A DNA stretch of 19,112 nt, from assembly GCA_021205045.1 (NCBI GenBank), contig JAJPYH010000158.1, positions 1 to 19,112 on the forward strand, given 5' to 3'. The translations under genes were made by a program, and so were the position numbers. Positions within the stretch are counted from its first letter, which is position 1, and the number at the start of each line of letters is the position of its first letter. Below are positions 1 through 7,137 of this stretch, piece by piece. Origin of the DNA: Lachnospiraceae bacterium. Lineage in GTDB: Bacteria; Bacillota; Clostridia; Lachnospirales; Lachnospiraceae. The notes beneath the pieces were generated by a model, which was not told the DNA's origin, searched no databases, and saw only the letters and a list, made by a program, of their open reading frames with translations.

Positions 1-52
1 TGGCATAAAATCAAATGAAGGTATAGCCAGTTAATTATTATTCGATGTACTA

Positions 53-80
53 GTGAACGGCAGATTCTTTTGCCGTTCAC
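53..80. repeat. Palindromic element A, copy 1
   Basis: Inverted repeat with arms gtgaacggca and tgccgttcac and an 8-nt loop. One more pair at each end makes 11 bp over 52-81. It lies downstream of rpsT, beyond the rpsT terminator. A second hairpin with nearly the same arms (GTGAACGRCA...TTGCCGTTCAC) occurs at 3381-3416 on top of the lepA promoter, so this looks like a dispersed palindromic element. It has no T-tract of its own, so it is not obviously a terminator. Confidence 0.6.
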
Positions 81-83
81 TGC

Positions 84-111
84 AAAAAGGGTTCTCCCGG
101 AAGGAGAACCC
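84..111 (-). terminator. rpsT intrinsic terminator
   Basis: On the minus strand a 9-bp perfect stem (gggttctcc / ggagaaccc, positions 89-97 and 103-111, 5-nt loop) is followed by five T residues (84-88 read as T on the minus strand). This is a classic Rho-independent terminator for rpsT, about 150 nt past its stop codon. Confidence 0.8.
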
Positions 112-130
112 ATATATTTTGTCTGAGTAA

Positions 131-167
131 GCGCACAGGTCACGAGGGTTTTGACCTTTGCGCTTTT
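131..167 (+). terminator. Terminator-like hairpin, plus strand
   Basis: A 12-bp stem with one mismatch (131-142 with 152-163) and a 9-nt loop is followed by TTTT on the plus strand. No plus-strand gene is visible to its left in the window. It could serve a gene outside the window, be a relic, or protect the 3' end of the rpsT transcript. No gene was seen in 1-260. Confidence 0.4.
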
Positions 168-260
168 CATTTGCGCATAACAAGCGGTCTGAGGCAATAG
201 CCATAAAGGACTTCGCACAAAAACCGGATACGAGCTGAGCGAAGGATTCGCGGCAGCTGT

Positions 261-524
261 TTATGCGATGGTATTGACAGCTTTTGCGATGGCGCTTACT
301 TTGCGAGCAGCGGTATTCTTGTGATAAACACCCTTGCTGGCAGCTTTCTCAATCACAGAAGTAGCAACAGCCAGAGCCTCGGTGGCAGCAGCCTTGTCGC
401 CGGCCTCCACTGCGGCGAGAACCTTCTTGGTCTCGGTCTTGACGCGGGACTTGATGGCCTTATTGCGCTCACGCTTTGTATTATTGACTAAGATACGCTT
501 CTTTGCAGATTTGATATTTGCCAA
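261..524 (-). CDS. rpsT: 30S ribosomal protein S20
   Basis: Encodes an 87-residue, Lys/Arg-rich S20, a primary 16S rRNA-binding protein of the small subunit. The N-terminus after the initiator reads ANIKSAKKRI, the family hallmark, and the rest is the expected three-helix basic protein (HKNTAARKVS near the end). I place the start at a TTG (522-524). The Shine-Dalgarno GGAGGTG (minus strand, 531-537) sits 6 nt upstream, and the in-frame GTG at 531-533 is itself part of that Shine-Dalgarno, so it cannot be the start. The gene is divergent from gpr, as in B. subtilis. It has a good sigma-A promoter at 609-637 and a terminator at 84-111. Confidence 0.97.
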   Translation of the reverse strand: MANIKSAKKRILVNNTKRERNKAIKSRVKTETKKVLAAVEAGDKAAATEALAVATSVIEKAASKGVYHKNTAARKVSAIAKAVNTIA

Positions 525-608
525 GATGTACACCTCCCATATATTCTTTCACTTCTATCCTTCGTATTCGCGGCATCAGACACGGAATGCGGCAAACACA
601 CTTTAGCT

Positions 609-637
609 ATTGTAATTTTTCCCTTTTCATTTGTCAA
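609..637 (-). promoter_or_regulatory. rpsT sigma-A promoter
   Basis: On the minus strand, TTGACA (632-637) and TACAAT (609-614) are separated by exactly 17 bp, a near-consensus vegetative promoter. The transcript would start near 602, giving an rpsT leader of about 75 nt. Confidence 0.85.
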
Positions 638-641
638 TAGA

Positions 642-663
642 TTTTCGCATAAAACTGCGAAAA
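642..663. repeat. Dyad between rpsT promoter and gpr
   Basis: Perfect 8-bp inverted repeat ttttcgca / tgcgaaaa with a 6-nt loop, just upstream of the rpsT -35 box and in the gpr upstream region. No T-tract follows on either strand, so a terminator is unlikely; it could be a protein-binding dyad. Confidence 0.3.
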
Positions 664-670
664 AAAGAAA

Positions 671-697
671 TATTATTCACAACGGCTGTGGATAGTA
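671..697. repeat. Palindromic element B, copy 1
   Basis: Imperfect hairpin (671-680 with 688-697: ten pairs, two of them G-T wobbles), located before the gpr start. Its sequence ATTCACAACGGCTGTGGATAG matches the perfect palindrome at 1652-1677, apart from one missing base and two substitutions, so the two are copies of one element flanking gpr on both sides. Confidence 0.55.
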
Positions 698-732
698 ATT
701 ACTCAAGTAAAAGGGCCGCGGGGAAACGAACT

Positions 733-1647
733 ATGGACAGACAAAAAAATAAGAACAGAATATTATTTGCTGAGGCGCGCACGGATCTGGCGCTGGAGGC
801 GGGGGAGCGGTTACAGGATGACAACGCCGTGCCCCAGGGGCTGCGGGTGGAGACTCTTCAGTGTGAGGACGCGGATGCGGTGATTACCCGGGTGCATGTG
901 GAAAGCGGGGAGGCGGCCCGGCGCATGAAAAAACCTATGGGCACGTATATTACCATTGAGGCGCCCACTCTTGCCGGGGAGGATGAGGGGTATCACCAGA
1001 CGGTCAGCGGTCTGCTGAGCCGCCAGATCCGGGAGCTTCTGCCCGGGGCGGAGAGGACAGAGCTTTTGGTGGTGGGGCTGGGCAACCGGGCGGTGACGGC
1101 GGACGCCCTGGGGCCGAAGACCATTGACCATCTGGCTGTCAACAGGCATATTCTGCCTTTTTATAAGGAAGAAATGAAAAAGAAGCCTTTTACGGTGCTC
1201 AGTGCCATTGAGCCCGGCGTGATGGCAAAGACCGGGATTGAGACCGCGCAGGTGGTGCAGAGCATTACACGTTCCTTAGAGCCGGACGCGGTGCTGGTGT
1301 TGGATTCGCTGGCGGCCAGAAGTATTCACCGTCTTTATACCACCATTCAGATCAGCAATACGGGAATCGCGCCGGGCAGCGGCGTGGGCAATCACAGGAA
1401 CGCCATCGATTCTCAGACGCTGGGGGTGCCGGTGATCGCGGTGGGGATCCCCATGGTGGTGGATGCGGCCACGATTGTCAGAGATGCGTTGAATGACGGC
1501 GGGCGCCATCCGGGAGAGGGGGCGGAGAGGAAAGCGGCCGCCTGTCTGGAGGAGCTTCAGAATATGTATGTGACTACCAAGGAAATTGATGAAATGACGG
1601 AGAGGCTAAGCTTCACCCTGTCGGAGGCGATCAATGGGCTGATGTAG
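733..1647 (+). CDS. gpr: GPR germination protease
   Basis: Endopeptidase that starts degradation of small acid-soluble spore proteins during germination; it is made as a zymogen in the forespore. The 304-residue product has the GPR N-terminal ARTDLALE block (residues 15-22, the region of autoprocessing), VVGLGN (113-118), ADALGP (123-128), the TTIQISNTGIAPGSGVGN stretch (203-220) and GVPVIAVGIPMVVDA (231-245). D124 in ADALGP and D191 in VLDSLAARS correspond to the two Asp residues proposed as catalytic in Bacillus GPR. I chose ATG 733 because it precedes the conserved region with a family-like leader peptide. The frame stays open back to a TTG at 631, but that overlaps the rpsT promoter. No strong Shine-Dalgarno precedes 733, and I could not identify a sigma-F/G promoter. 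Confidence 0.95.
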   Translation: MDRQKNKNRILFAEARTDLALEAGERLQDDNAVPQGLRVETLQCEDADAVITRVHVESGEAARRMKKPMGTYITIEAPTLAGEDEGYHQTVSGLLSRQIRELLPGAERTELLVVGLGNRAVTADALGPKTIDHLAVNRHILPFYKEEMKKKPFTVLSAIEPGVMAKTGIETAQVVQSITRSLEPDAVLVLDSLAARSIHRLYTTIQISNTGIAPGSGVGNHRNAIDSQTLGVPVIAVGIPMVVDAATIVRDALNDGGRHPGEGAERKAAACLEELQNMYVTTKEIDEMTERLSFTLSEAINGLM

Positions 1648-1648
1648 G

Positions 1649-1680
1649 GTCACTATTCACAGACGTCTGTGAATAGTAAC
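1649..1680. repeat. Palindromic element B, copy 2
   Basis: A perfect 26-bp palindrome (1652-1677, arms actattcacagac / gtctgtgaatagt) that extends to 32 bp with one mismatched pair. It starts 2 nt after the gpr stop codon. Its right arm supplies the -35-like box of the spoIIP promoter. It has no T-tract. Copy 1 is at 671-697. Confidence 0.75.
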
Positions 1681-1699
1681 GATTTTTGGGACATACAAT
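1671..1699 (+). promoter_or_regulatory. spoIIP sigma-E-like promoter
   Basis: GAATAGT (1671-1677) and CATACAAT (1692-1699), 14 bp apart, fit the known sigma-E consensus (KMATATT and CATACAAT), with a perfect -10. spoIIP is a sigma-E gene in B. subtilis, which agrees. The -10 is also the left arm of a perfect dyad catacaat-ggt-attgtatg (1692-1710), which could bind a regulator. Transcription would start near 1706, leaving a very short leader before the Shine-Dalgarno at 1710. Confidence 0.65.
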
Positions 1700-1719
1700 G
1701 GTATTGTATGGAGGTGGGA

Positions 1720-3324
1720 ATGCAGCGCAGATACAGACGGGGCATGAAAAAAAGGCTCATACTGCCCAAAAATATCCGTATTTGGTCCGCAACGGCCATT
1801 CTGGTGTTTGGAATTCTGTCCGTGTTTCCGCAGGAGTATCTGTGCGGACTGCTGGTGAGAGGAATTGTCGGCAGAGAGCCGGACATTGTGGACTATGCGG
1901 TACATATTCAGACGCCGAAGTTAAGTCTGGCTCAAAGGCTGATCTTTCCGCAGTTGTTTTGTTATGCCAGTCAGACCTTGGCTCTGCAGGAGGGGCAGAC
2001 ACTGGCGGCTTCGGGAAGTGTGGCGGCGGATGCCGGGGCGCAGACGGGAGAGGCTGAAACTGACGCCGGGGCGCAGTCGGGTGAAGATGATGCAGGCGCC
2101 GGGGCGCAGTCGGGTGAAGGTGGAACGGGCACCGGGGCGCAGTCGGGTGCAGACGATGCGGGTGCCAGGGCGCAGACGGGCAATGCTGAGGCAGAGGCCG
2201 GGGCGGAAACAGGCAATGCTGCAACCGGCGCCGGAAACGGCGGAGAAATGAGCGAGGACAGCCTGGAATCCGGCGGCTCTCTGAGACTTGTGGTGGACAC
2301 CCGGGCGCAGGCGGAGCTCCTGCAGGAAAATATTTATGACAGCGGAGCGCAAAATGGGTCACAGACAGGCGGGGATCAGACCGTCTCGGATCAGGTCGGT
2401 TTGAACCAGTTCGGCTCCGGGCAGACTGGCTCAGGTCAAGCCGGTTCGGACCAGTCAGGCGAAGGGCAGACTGGCTCTCAGGCGGAGCAGGCCGCTTCCG
2501 GGCTGACCGTGTTTGATGAGATCGCAGGGCAGGGGACGACACGCAATTTTTTTCCTGTGCAGCAGAAATATTATAACCTGTCGGATTTTGATTCCTTTGA
2601 GGCTCTGATTGAGGAATTCTATGTGGTGGACGCCTCCACCCAGCCCACCGCATCCCTGATCAACCTGACCAGCCTGACTTCCTATGACTGCACCATCAGT
2701 AAGGAGGATGCGGCACCGCAGATTCTGATTTATCACAGTCATTCTCAGGAAACCTATGCGGATTCCGATGAAAATGATCCCTCCACCACCATTGTGGGGG
2801 TGGGAGAATATCTGGCCGGGCTTCTGGAGAGCTATGGGTACTCGGTGCTGCACCATGAGGGAACCTACGATGTGCCCAGCCGGGACGACGCCTACAGCAA
2901 CGCCCTGCCCTCCATAGAGGCTCTTCTGGAGGAGTATCCCAGTATTGAGGTGGTGATTGACCTGCACCGGGACGCGGTGGCGGAGGGTACGAAGCTGCTT
3001 TATACATACGAAGGAAAAAATTATGCCAGGTTTATGTTTTTTAGCGGCATCAGCCGCACAGCCAACGGCCCCATTGCGTATCTGTACAATGAAAATCTGG
3101 GGGCCAATCTGACCTTCTCCTTTCAGGCGCAGGTGGTGGCGGAGAGCTATTTTCCGGGGATTACCAGGGGCATTTATCTGAAGGCGTGGCGCTACAATAT
3201 GCATCTGATGCCCAAATACATGCTGATCGAGCTGGGCGCTCAGACCAATACGGTGGAGGAGGCCATGAATACCTGCGAGATTCTGGCCTTTGTGCTGGAT
3301 CAGGTGCTGAGCGGTGGAGAATAG
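1720..3324 (+). CDS. spoIIP: Stage II sporulation protein P
   Basis: Membrane-anchored peptidoglycan amidase/endopeptidase of the SpoIID-SpoIIM-SpoIIP machine that drives engulfment. It has 534 residues. There is a basic N-terminus and one membrane segment (about 21-37), a conserved-looking stretch to about 90, and a Gly/Ala/Gln/Asp/Glu low-complexity linker (about 95-262) with tandem repeats. The SpoIIP catalytic domain (about 275-534) contains LIYHSHSQETY (336-346), VVIDLHRDA (411-419) and LIELGAQTNTVEEA (502-515). H339/H341, E344, H416 and E504 are the likely zinc or catalytic residues. ATG 1720 follows GGAGG at 1710-1714 with 5-nt spacing; the upstream GTG at 1669 lies inside the palindrome and the -35 box, so it is rejected. 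It is longer than typical SpoIIP (roughly 350-400 residues) because of the linker. Confidence 0.95.
   Translation: MQRRYRRGMKKRLILPKNIRIWSATAILVFGILSVFPQEYLCGLLVRGIVGREPDIVDYAVHIQTPKLSLAQRLIFPQLFCYASQTLALQEGQTLAASGSVAADAGAQTGEAETDAGAQSGEDDAGAGAQSGEGGTGTGAQSGADDAGARAQTGNAEAEAGAETGNAATGAGNGGEMSEDSLESGGSLRLVVDTRAQAELLQENIYDSGAQNGSQTGGDQTVSDQVGLNQFGSGQTGSGQAGSDQSGEGQTGSQAEQAASGLTVFDEIAGQGTTRNFFPVQQKYYNLSDFDSFEALIEEFYVVDASTQPTASLINLTSLTSYDCTISKEDAAPQILIYHSHSQETYADSDENDPSTTIVGVGEYLAGLLESYGYSVLHHEGTYDVPSRDDAYSNALPSIEALLEEYPSIEVVIDLHRDAVAEGTKLLYTYEGKNYARFMFFSGISRTANGPIAYLYNENLGANLTFSFQAQVVAESYFPGITRGIYLKAWRYNMHLMPKYMLIELGAQTNTVEEAMNTCEILAFVLDQVLSGGE
2030..2225 (+). repeat. Tandem repeats in spoIIP linker
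   Basis: About five degenerate units of roughly 27-36 bp, with the core gccggggcgcagtcgggtg, encode GAQ(S/T)GE-type repeats. Three units at about 2066-2160 are nearly identical at the DNA level. A second, Gly/Ser/Gln-rich repetitive stretch (GSGQTGSGQAGSDQSG, about 2407-2460) follows in the same linker. Confidence 0.7.
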
Positions 3325-3357
3325 AGGAATATGAGGCGGCAGGAGAAAGTTCCCCGG

Positions 3358-3386
3358 TGGACAGGGCAGGAAAAATATGTTATAGT
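3358..3386 (+). promoter_or_regulatory. lepA sigma-A promoter
   Basis: TGGACA (3358-3363) and TATAGT (3381-3386) are 17 bp apart, with an extended -10 TG motif (TGTTATAGT). The -10 box is the outer left arm of palindromic element A copy 2. The predicted start is near 3393, about 215 nt before the lepA start codon. Confidence 0.6.
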
Positions 3387-3416
3387 GAACGACAAAAGCA
3401 TTTGCCGTTCACTATA
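3381..3416. repeat. Palindromic element A, copy 2
   Basis: Outer arms tatagtgaacg (3381-3391) and cgttcactata (3406-3416) are perfectly complementary, with an inner CAAA/TTTG stem and an AGCA loop. It shares the GTGAACG-R-CA / TTGCCGTTCAC arms with the element at 53-80. Its left arm is the lepA -10 box, so the element spans about -12 to +24 of the predicted transcript. Confidence 0.65.
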
Positions 3417-3607
3417 AATGTTATGCACACGATCACATAGGGAATGGTTACTTATGCAGCCTGCGATCGGCGCAGCAGGAAACGACTTATGTCATTTCCT
3501 ATAGAACGGAAAGAGCAAAGCGGACAGGGAGTGCAGGAAGGTTCAGACTCCTGTCCTGATATTGCGTAAACGAGATATTGTATCAACGAAAACACCGGAG
3601 AGAAATT
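3393..3607 (+). promoter_or_regulatory. Structured lepA leader
   Basis: Gene-free region holding three hairpins in a row: ctgcg/cgcag (3461-3465 with 3471-3475); a 9-bp stem with one mismatch (3477-3486 with 3491-3500); and a 10-bp stem with a bulged G (3522-3532 with 3547-3556, 14-nt loop). The last is not followed by a T-tract, so it is not a terminator. The leader ends at the Shine-Dalgarno GGAGAG (3597-3602). I could not match it to a known riboswitch. Confidence 0.4.
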
Positions 3608-5419
3608 ATGCCAAAGACGGATCAGAGTAAAATCAGAAACTTTTGTATTATCGCCCACATTGACCATGGCAAATCCACCCTGGCAGACCGCATCATTGAG
3701 ATGACCGGCCTTCTGACCCAGCGGGAGATGCAGGCTCAGGTGCTGGATAATATGGACCTGGAGCGGGAGCGGGGCATCACCATCAAGGCCCAGGCGGTCC
3801 GCACCATCTATAAGGCCAGGGATGGGGAGGAATATATTTTCAACCTGATTGATACCCCCGGCCATGTGGATTTCAATTATGAGGTCAGCCGTTCCCTGGC
3901 TGCCTGCGACGGTGCCATTCTGGTGGTGGACGCGGCCCAGGGCATTGAGGCCCAGACCCTGGCCAATGTCTATCTGGCCCTGGATCACGACCTGGAGGTC
4001 TTCCCGGTGATCAATAAGATCGACCTGCCAAGCGCTGAGCCGGAGCGGGTGAAGGCGGAGATTGAGGACGTGATCGGTATTGAGGCCATGGACGCCCCCC
4101 TGATCAGCGCCAAAAACGGCATCGGCATTGAGGAGGTGCTGGAGGAAGTGGTGGCGAAGGTTCCCGCGCCCAAGGGAGACGCGGAGGCACCCTTAAAAGC
4201 GCTGATTTTCGATTCTGTCTATGATTCCTACAGAGGCGTGATTATTTTTGTGCGCCTGATGGACGGCAGCGTGAGAAAGGGCACGCGAATCCGCATGATG
4301 GCCACCGGCGCGGTGGACGAGGTGGTGGAGGTGGGGTATTTTGGCGCAGGCCGCCTGATTCCCTGCGAGGAGCTGTCCGCCGGTATGGTGGGCTATATCA
4401 CCGCTTCCATCAAGAATGTGCGGGATACCGCCGTGGGCGACACGGTGACGGATGATGAAAATCCCTGTGCGCAGCCTCTGGCGGGATACAAAAAAGTGCA
4501 GTCCATGGTGTACTGCGGCATGTACCCGGCGGACGGAGCCAAATATCCGGATTTGCGGGACGCTCTGGAAAAGCTGCAGTTAAATGACGCCAGCTTAAAT
4601 TATGAGCCGGAGACCTCCATTGCCCTGGGCTTCGGGTTCCGCTGCGGCTTCCTTGGCCTGCTTCATCTGGAAATCATTCAGGAGAGGCTGGAGCGGGAGT
4701 ACAACCTGGATCTGGTGACCACCGCTCCCGGCGTGGTGTACCGGGTCTACAAGACCGACGGCACCATGATTGAGCTGACCAATCCCTCCAACCTGCCCGA
4801 TCCCACGCAGATTGAGCACATGGAGGAGCCCATCGTCAGTGCTCAGATCATGGTCACCACGGAGTTTATCGGCCCCATCATGCAGCTGTGCCAGGAGCGC
4901 AGGGGGCGGTATATCAGCACGGAGTATATGGAGACCACCCGTGTGCTGCTGAAATACGAGCTGCCCTTAAATGAAATTATTTACGACTTTTTTGACGCCT
5001 TAAAGAGCCGCTCCCGGGGCTACGCCAGTTTTGATTATGAACTGAAGGGCTATGAGACCGCATCCTTAGTGAAGCTGGACATCCTGGTGAACCGGGAGGA
5101 GGTGGACGCCCTCTCCTTCATCGTCCACGCGGACAGCGCCTATGAGCGGGGCCGCAAAATGTGCGAAAAGCTCAAGGATGAGATCCCCAGGCATTTGTTT
5201 GAGATTCCCATTCAGGCCGCCGTGGGCGGCAAGATCATCGCCAGAGAGACCGTGAAGGCCATGCGCAAGGACGTGCTGGCCAAGTGTTACGGCGGTGATA
5301 TTACCCGAAAGAAAAAGCTGCTGGAAAAGCAGAAGGAGGGCAAGAAGCGGATGCGCCAGATCGGCAATGTGGAGATTCCGCAGAAAGCCTTTATGAGCGT
5401 ACTGAAGCTGGATGAGTAA
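3608..5419 (+). CDS. lepA: Elongation factor 4 (LepA)
   Basis: Ribosome-associated translational GTPase that acts on stalled or back-translocated ribosomes. It has 603 residues, the usual length. GTPase motifs are in order: G1 AHIDHGKST (16-24), G2 RGITI (55-59), G3 DTPGH (82-86) and G4 NKID (136-139). These are followed by the EF-G-like domains and the LepA-specific C-terminal block GGDITRKKKLLEKQKEGKKR near the end. ATG 3608 follows GGAGAG with 5-nt spacing; the frame is open upstream to 3578 but lacks a ribosome binding site there. It lies between spoIIP and hemW as in other Firmicutes. Unlike its neighbours it carries no low-complexity insert. Confidence 0.99.
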   Translation: MPKTDQSKIRNFCIIAHIDHGKSTLADRIIEMTGLLTQREMQAQVLDNMDLERERGITIKAQAVRTIYKARDGEEYIFNLIDTPGHVDFNYEVSRSLAACDGAILVVDAAQGIEAQTLANVYLALDHDLEVFPVINKIDLPSAEPERVKAEIEDVIGIEAMDAPLISAKNGIGIEEVLEEVVAKVPAPKGDAEAPLKALIFDSVYDSYRGVIIFVRLMDGSVRKGTRIRMMATGAVDEVVEVGYFGAGRLIPCEELSAGMVGYITASIKNVRDTAVGDTVTDDENPCAQPLAGYKKVQSMVYCGMYPADGAKYPDLRDALEKLQLNDASLNYEPETSIALGFGFRCGFLGLLHLEIIQERLEREYNLDLVTTAPGVVYRVYKTDGTMIELTNPSNLPDPTQIEHMEEPIVSAQIMVTTEFIGPIMQLCQERRGRYISTEYMETTRVLLKYELPLNEIIYDFFDALKSRSRGYASFDYELKGYETASLVKLDILVNREEVDALSFIVHADSAYERGRKMCEKLKDEIPRHLFEIPIQAAVGGKIIARETVKAMRKDVLAKCYGGDITRKKKLLEKQKEGKKRMRQIGNVEIPQKAFMSVLKLDE

Positions 5420-5498
5420 GGGGTAACTGATGTAGCGTGAGCATGGCTGCTGCAGTGTCGGAACCATGAAATCAGGAAAGGAAAGAATAATTGTCCTG

Positions 5499-5527
5499 TT
5501 GAATGATAATGTTGCGGGCAATAATCT
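5499..5527 (+). promoter_or_regulatory. Possible hemW promoter
   Basis: TTGAAT (5499-5504) and TAATCT (5522-5527) are separated by 17 bp in the 143-nt gap between lepA and hemW. The -10 is imperfect, and read-through from lepA is equally plausible because no terminator follows lepA. Confidence 0.35.
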
Positions 5528-5562
5528 GGATGACCTGTATGTGCGAAAAAAAGGAGCAGATT

Positions 5563-6990
5563 TTGAATCAGGATTTAAGTCTGTACGTTCACATTCCCTT
5601 CTGTGTGAAAAAGTGCCTGTACTGTGATTTCCTGTCCGCTCCGGCGTCAGCGGAAACGCAGGAGAAGTATCTGACAAAGCTGTGTGAGGAAGTCAGAAGA
5701 AAAGCGCAGCGGTTTCAGAAATATCAGGTGCGGACCATCTTTTTTGGCGGGGGAACGCCCACAGCGGTAAGGCCGGAGAGCCTTTGCCGGGTACTGGAAA
5801 CGATCTGCGGAAATTTTGCGGTGGCTTCGGACGCGGAGATTTCTCTGGAATGCAATCCGGGTACCGCCTCCCTGCAGACTTTGCGGGAGTATCGAAGGGC
5901 CGGTTTCAACCGGCTGTCCATCGGGCTGCAGTCCGCGGATGACGGTCTGCTGAAAACTCTGGGTCGAATTCATACCTGTGAACAGTTTTTGCGGACCTTT
6001 GCCTGGGCCAGAGAGGCCGGGTTTGAGAATATCAATGTGGATCTGATGAGTTCCCTTCCGGGACAGACTTATGCGCAGTATGAGGACACGCTGTATAAAG
6101 TCCTGGAGCTGAAGCCGGAGCACATCTCCGCCTACAGCCTGATTGTGGAGGAGGGCACGCCCTTTGCGGCCATGGAGCTGGATTTGCCTTCGGAGGAGCT
6201 GGACCGGCTGATGTATCAGCGCACGGAAGAGATTCTGAATGATTTTGGATATGAGAGATACGAGATTTCCAATTATGCCCTGCCGGGGAAGGAGTGCCGC
6301 CACAATCTGGTCTACTGGCAGCGGGGCGCTTATCTGGGGCTGGGGCTGGGAGCGGCATCTTTTTACGATCATACCCGGTATAAAAATGTGTCTGATCTCA
6401 ATGTATATCTGGGTGGAAGCCTGCCGGAGAAAGAAAGCGGGGATGCCGGGAGAACTGTAATCCGGAGCGCCAAAGGGCAGCAGGATGAGGGCGTGGAAGG
6501 CTGTGGCACAAAGGAAATAGGCGACAGGGAGGACAGCGGGGATGCCGGGAGAACTGTAATCCGGAGCGCCAAAGGGCAGCAGGATGAGATTACGGAAGGC
6601 CGGAGCACAAAGACCGCAGGCGACAGGGAGGACAGCAGATCCAAGGGAAAACAGGACTGTGAAAGAGAAGTCAGGCATGAAGAACGGAGCAGGGAGAGCC
6701 ATGAAGAACGAAAGAAGGAGTGCGAAGAGGAATATGAGGAAAAGGAAGCCCTCACCCCGCGGGAGGAAATGGAGGAATTTTATTTCCTTGGCCTGCGCCT
6801 TATGCGTGGTGTGTCACAGAGTGCTTTTCGCACTCAGTTTGGCGAGGACGCCGAAGGACGATTTCAGGGAGCAATAGAATCAAGCATCGCGGACGGTCTG
6901 ATGGAGCGGAGCCGGGACGGCGACAGGCTGCGTCTGACCCGGCGGGGCATCGACGTAAGCAACACAGTGTTCGTACGGTTTCTGGAATAA
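5563..6990 (+). CDS. hemW: Radical SAM heme chaperone HemW
   Basis: HemW-family radical SAM protein, formerly annotated as an oxygen-independent coproporphyrinogen oxidase and now regarded as a heme-binding chaperone for respiratory or heme enzymes. Motifs include the Fe-S cluster CVKKCLYC (C14, C18, C21), FFGGGTPT (60-67), the HemW heme-binding type HNLVYW (247-252) and the C-terminal EEMEEFYFLGLRL (401-413). I place the start at TTG 5563, 6 nt after AAGGAG (5551-5556); the upstream ATG codons lack a Shine-Dalgarno at the right distance. It has 475 residues against about 375-390 for the family. The excess is a charged, repetitive insert (about 288-398) between YLGGSLP and the C-terminal domain, holding two 33-residue repeats. 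A terminator follows directly. Confidence 0.95.
   Translation: MNQDLSLYVHIPFCVKKCLYCDFLSAPASAETQEKYLTKLCEEVRRKAQRFQKYQVRTIFFGGGTPTAVRPESLCRVLETICGNFAVASDAEISLECNPGTASLQTLREYRRAGFNRLSIGLQSADDGLLKTLGRIHTCEQFLRTFAWAREAGFENINVDLMSSLPGQTYAQYEDTLYKVLELKPEHISAYSLIVEEGTPFAAMELDLPSEELDRLMYQRTEEILNDFGYERYEISNYALPGKECRHNLVYWQRGAYLGLGLGAASFYDHTRYKNVSDLNVYLGGSLPEKESGDAGRTVIRSAKGQQDEGVEGCGTKEIGDREDSGDAGRTVIRSAKGQQDEITEGRSTKTAGDREDSRSKGKQDCEREVRHEERSRESHEERKKECEEEYEEKEALTPREEMEEFYFLGLRLMRGVSQSAFRTQFGEDAEGRFQGAIESSIADGLMERSRDGDRLRLTRRGIDVSNTVFVRFLE
6436..6633 (+). repeat. 99-bp tandem duplication in hemW
   Basis: Two adjacent 99-bp units (6436-6534 and 6535-6633). The first 54 bp of each (6436-6489 and 6535-6588) are identical and the remainder is similar, ending in the shared ggcgacagggaggac. 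In frame they encode two 33-residue units starting SGDAGRTVIRSAKGQQDE. Confidence 0.92.
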
Positions 6991-7016
6991 AACGGGGAGA
7001 AAGTCTCCCCGTTTTT
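6991..7016 (+). terminator. hemW terminator
   Basis: Starts right after the hemW stop codon. A perfect 10-bp stem (aacggggaga / tctccccgtt, 6991-7000 and 7004-7013) with a 3-nt loop runs into TTTTT (7012-7016). It closes the gpr-hemW cluster. Confidence 0.93.
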
Positions 7017-7137
7017 GATTCTCAAAACGGAACAGGCATTTTTGGTAAAGGTGAATAATGATTATGGTAATTTTTGACAAAACGTCAAAAGCCTTTTTAG
7101 TAAAATGGGAAAAATTGGGTATTCTGCCCAAAAGCTT

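Noticed and set aside
631..732. N-terminal extension of gpr starting at TTG 631
   Set aside because: It would overlap the rpsT promoter and the palindrome, has no Shine-Dalgarno, and the added peptide does not resemble GPR proteins.
2030..2225. Repeats considered as a CRISPR array
   Set aside because: Units are adjacent, in frame, degenerate and lack unique spacers; no cas genes are present.
1757..2653. 298-codon antisense frame in spoIIP
   Set aside because: Proline/arginine-rich mirror of the spoIIP low-complexity linker; no ribosome binding site or family resemblance.
5647..6702. Antisense frame across hemW with a repeated peptide
   Set aside because: The repeat in its product is just the complement of the 99-bp hemW duplication; sense-strand motifs are unambiguous.
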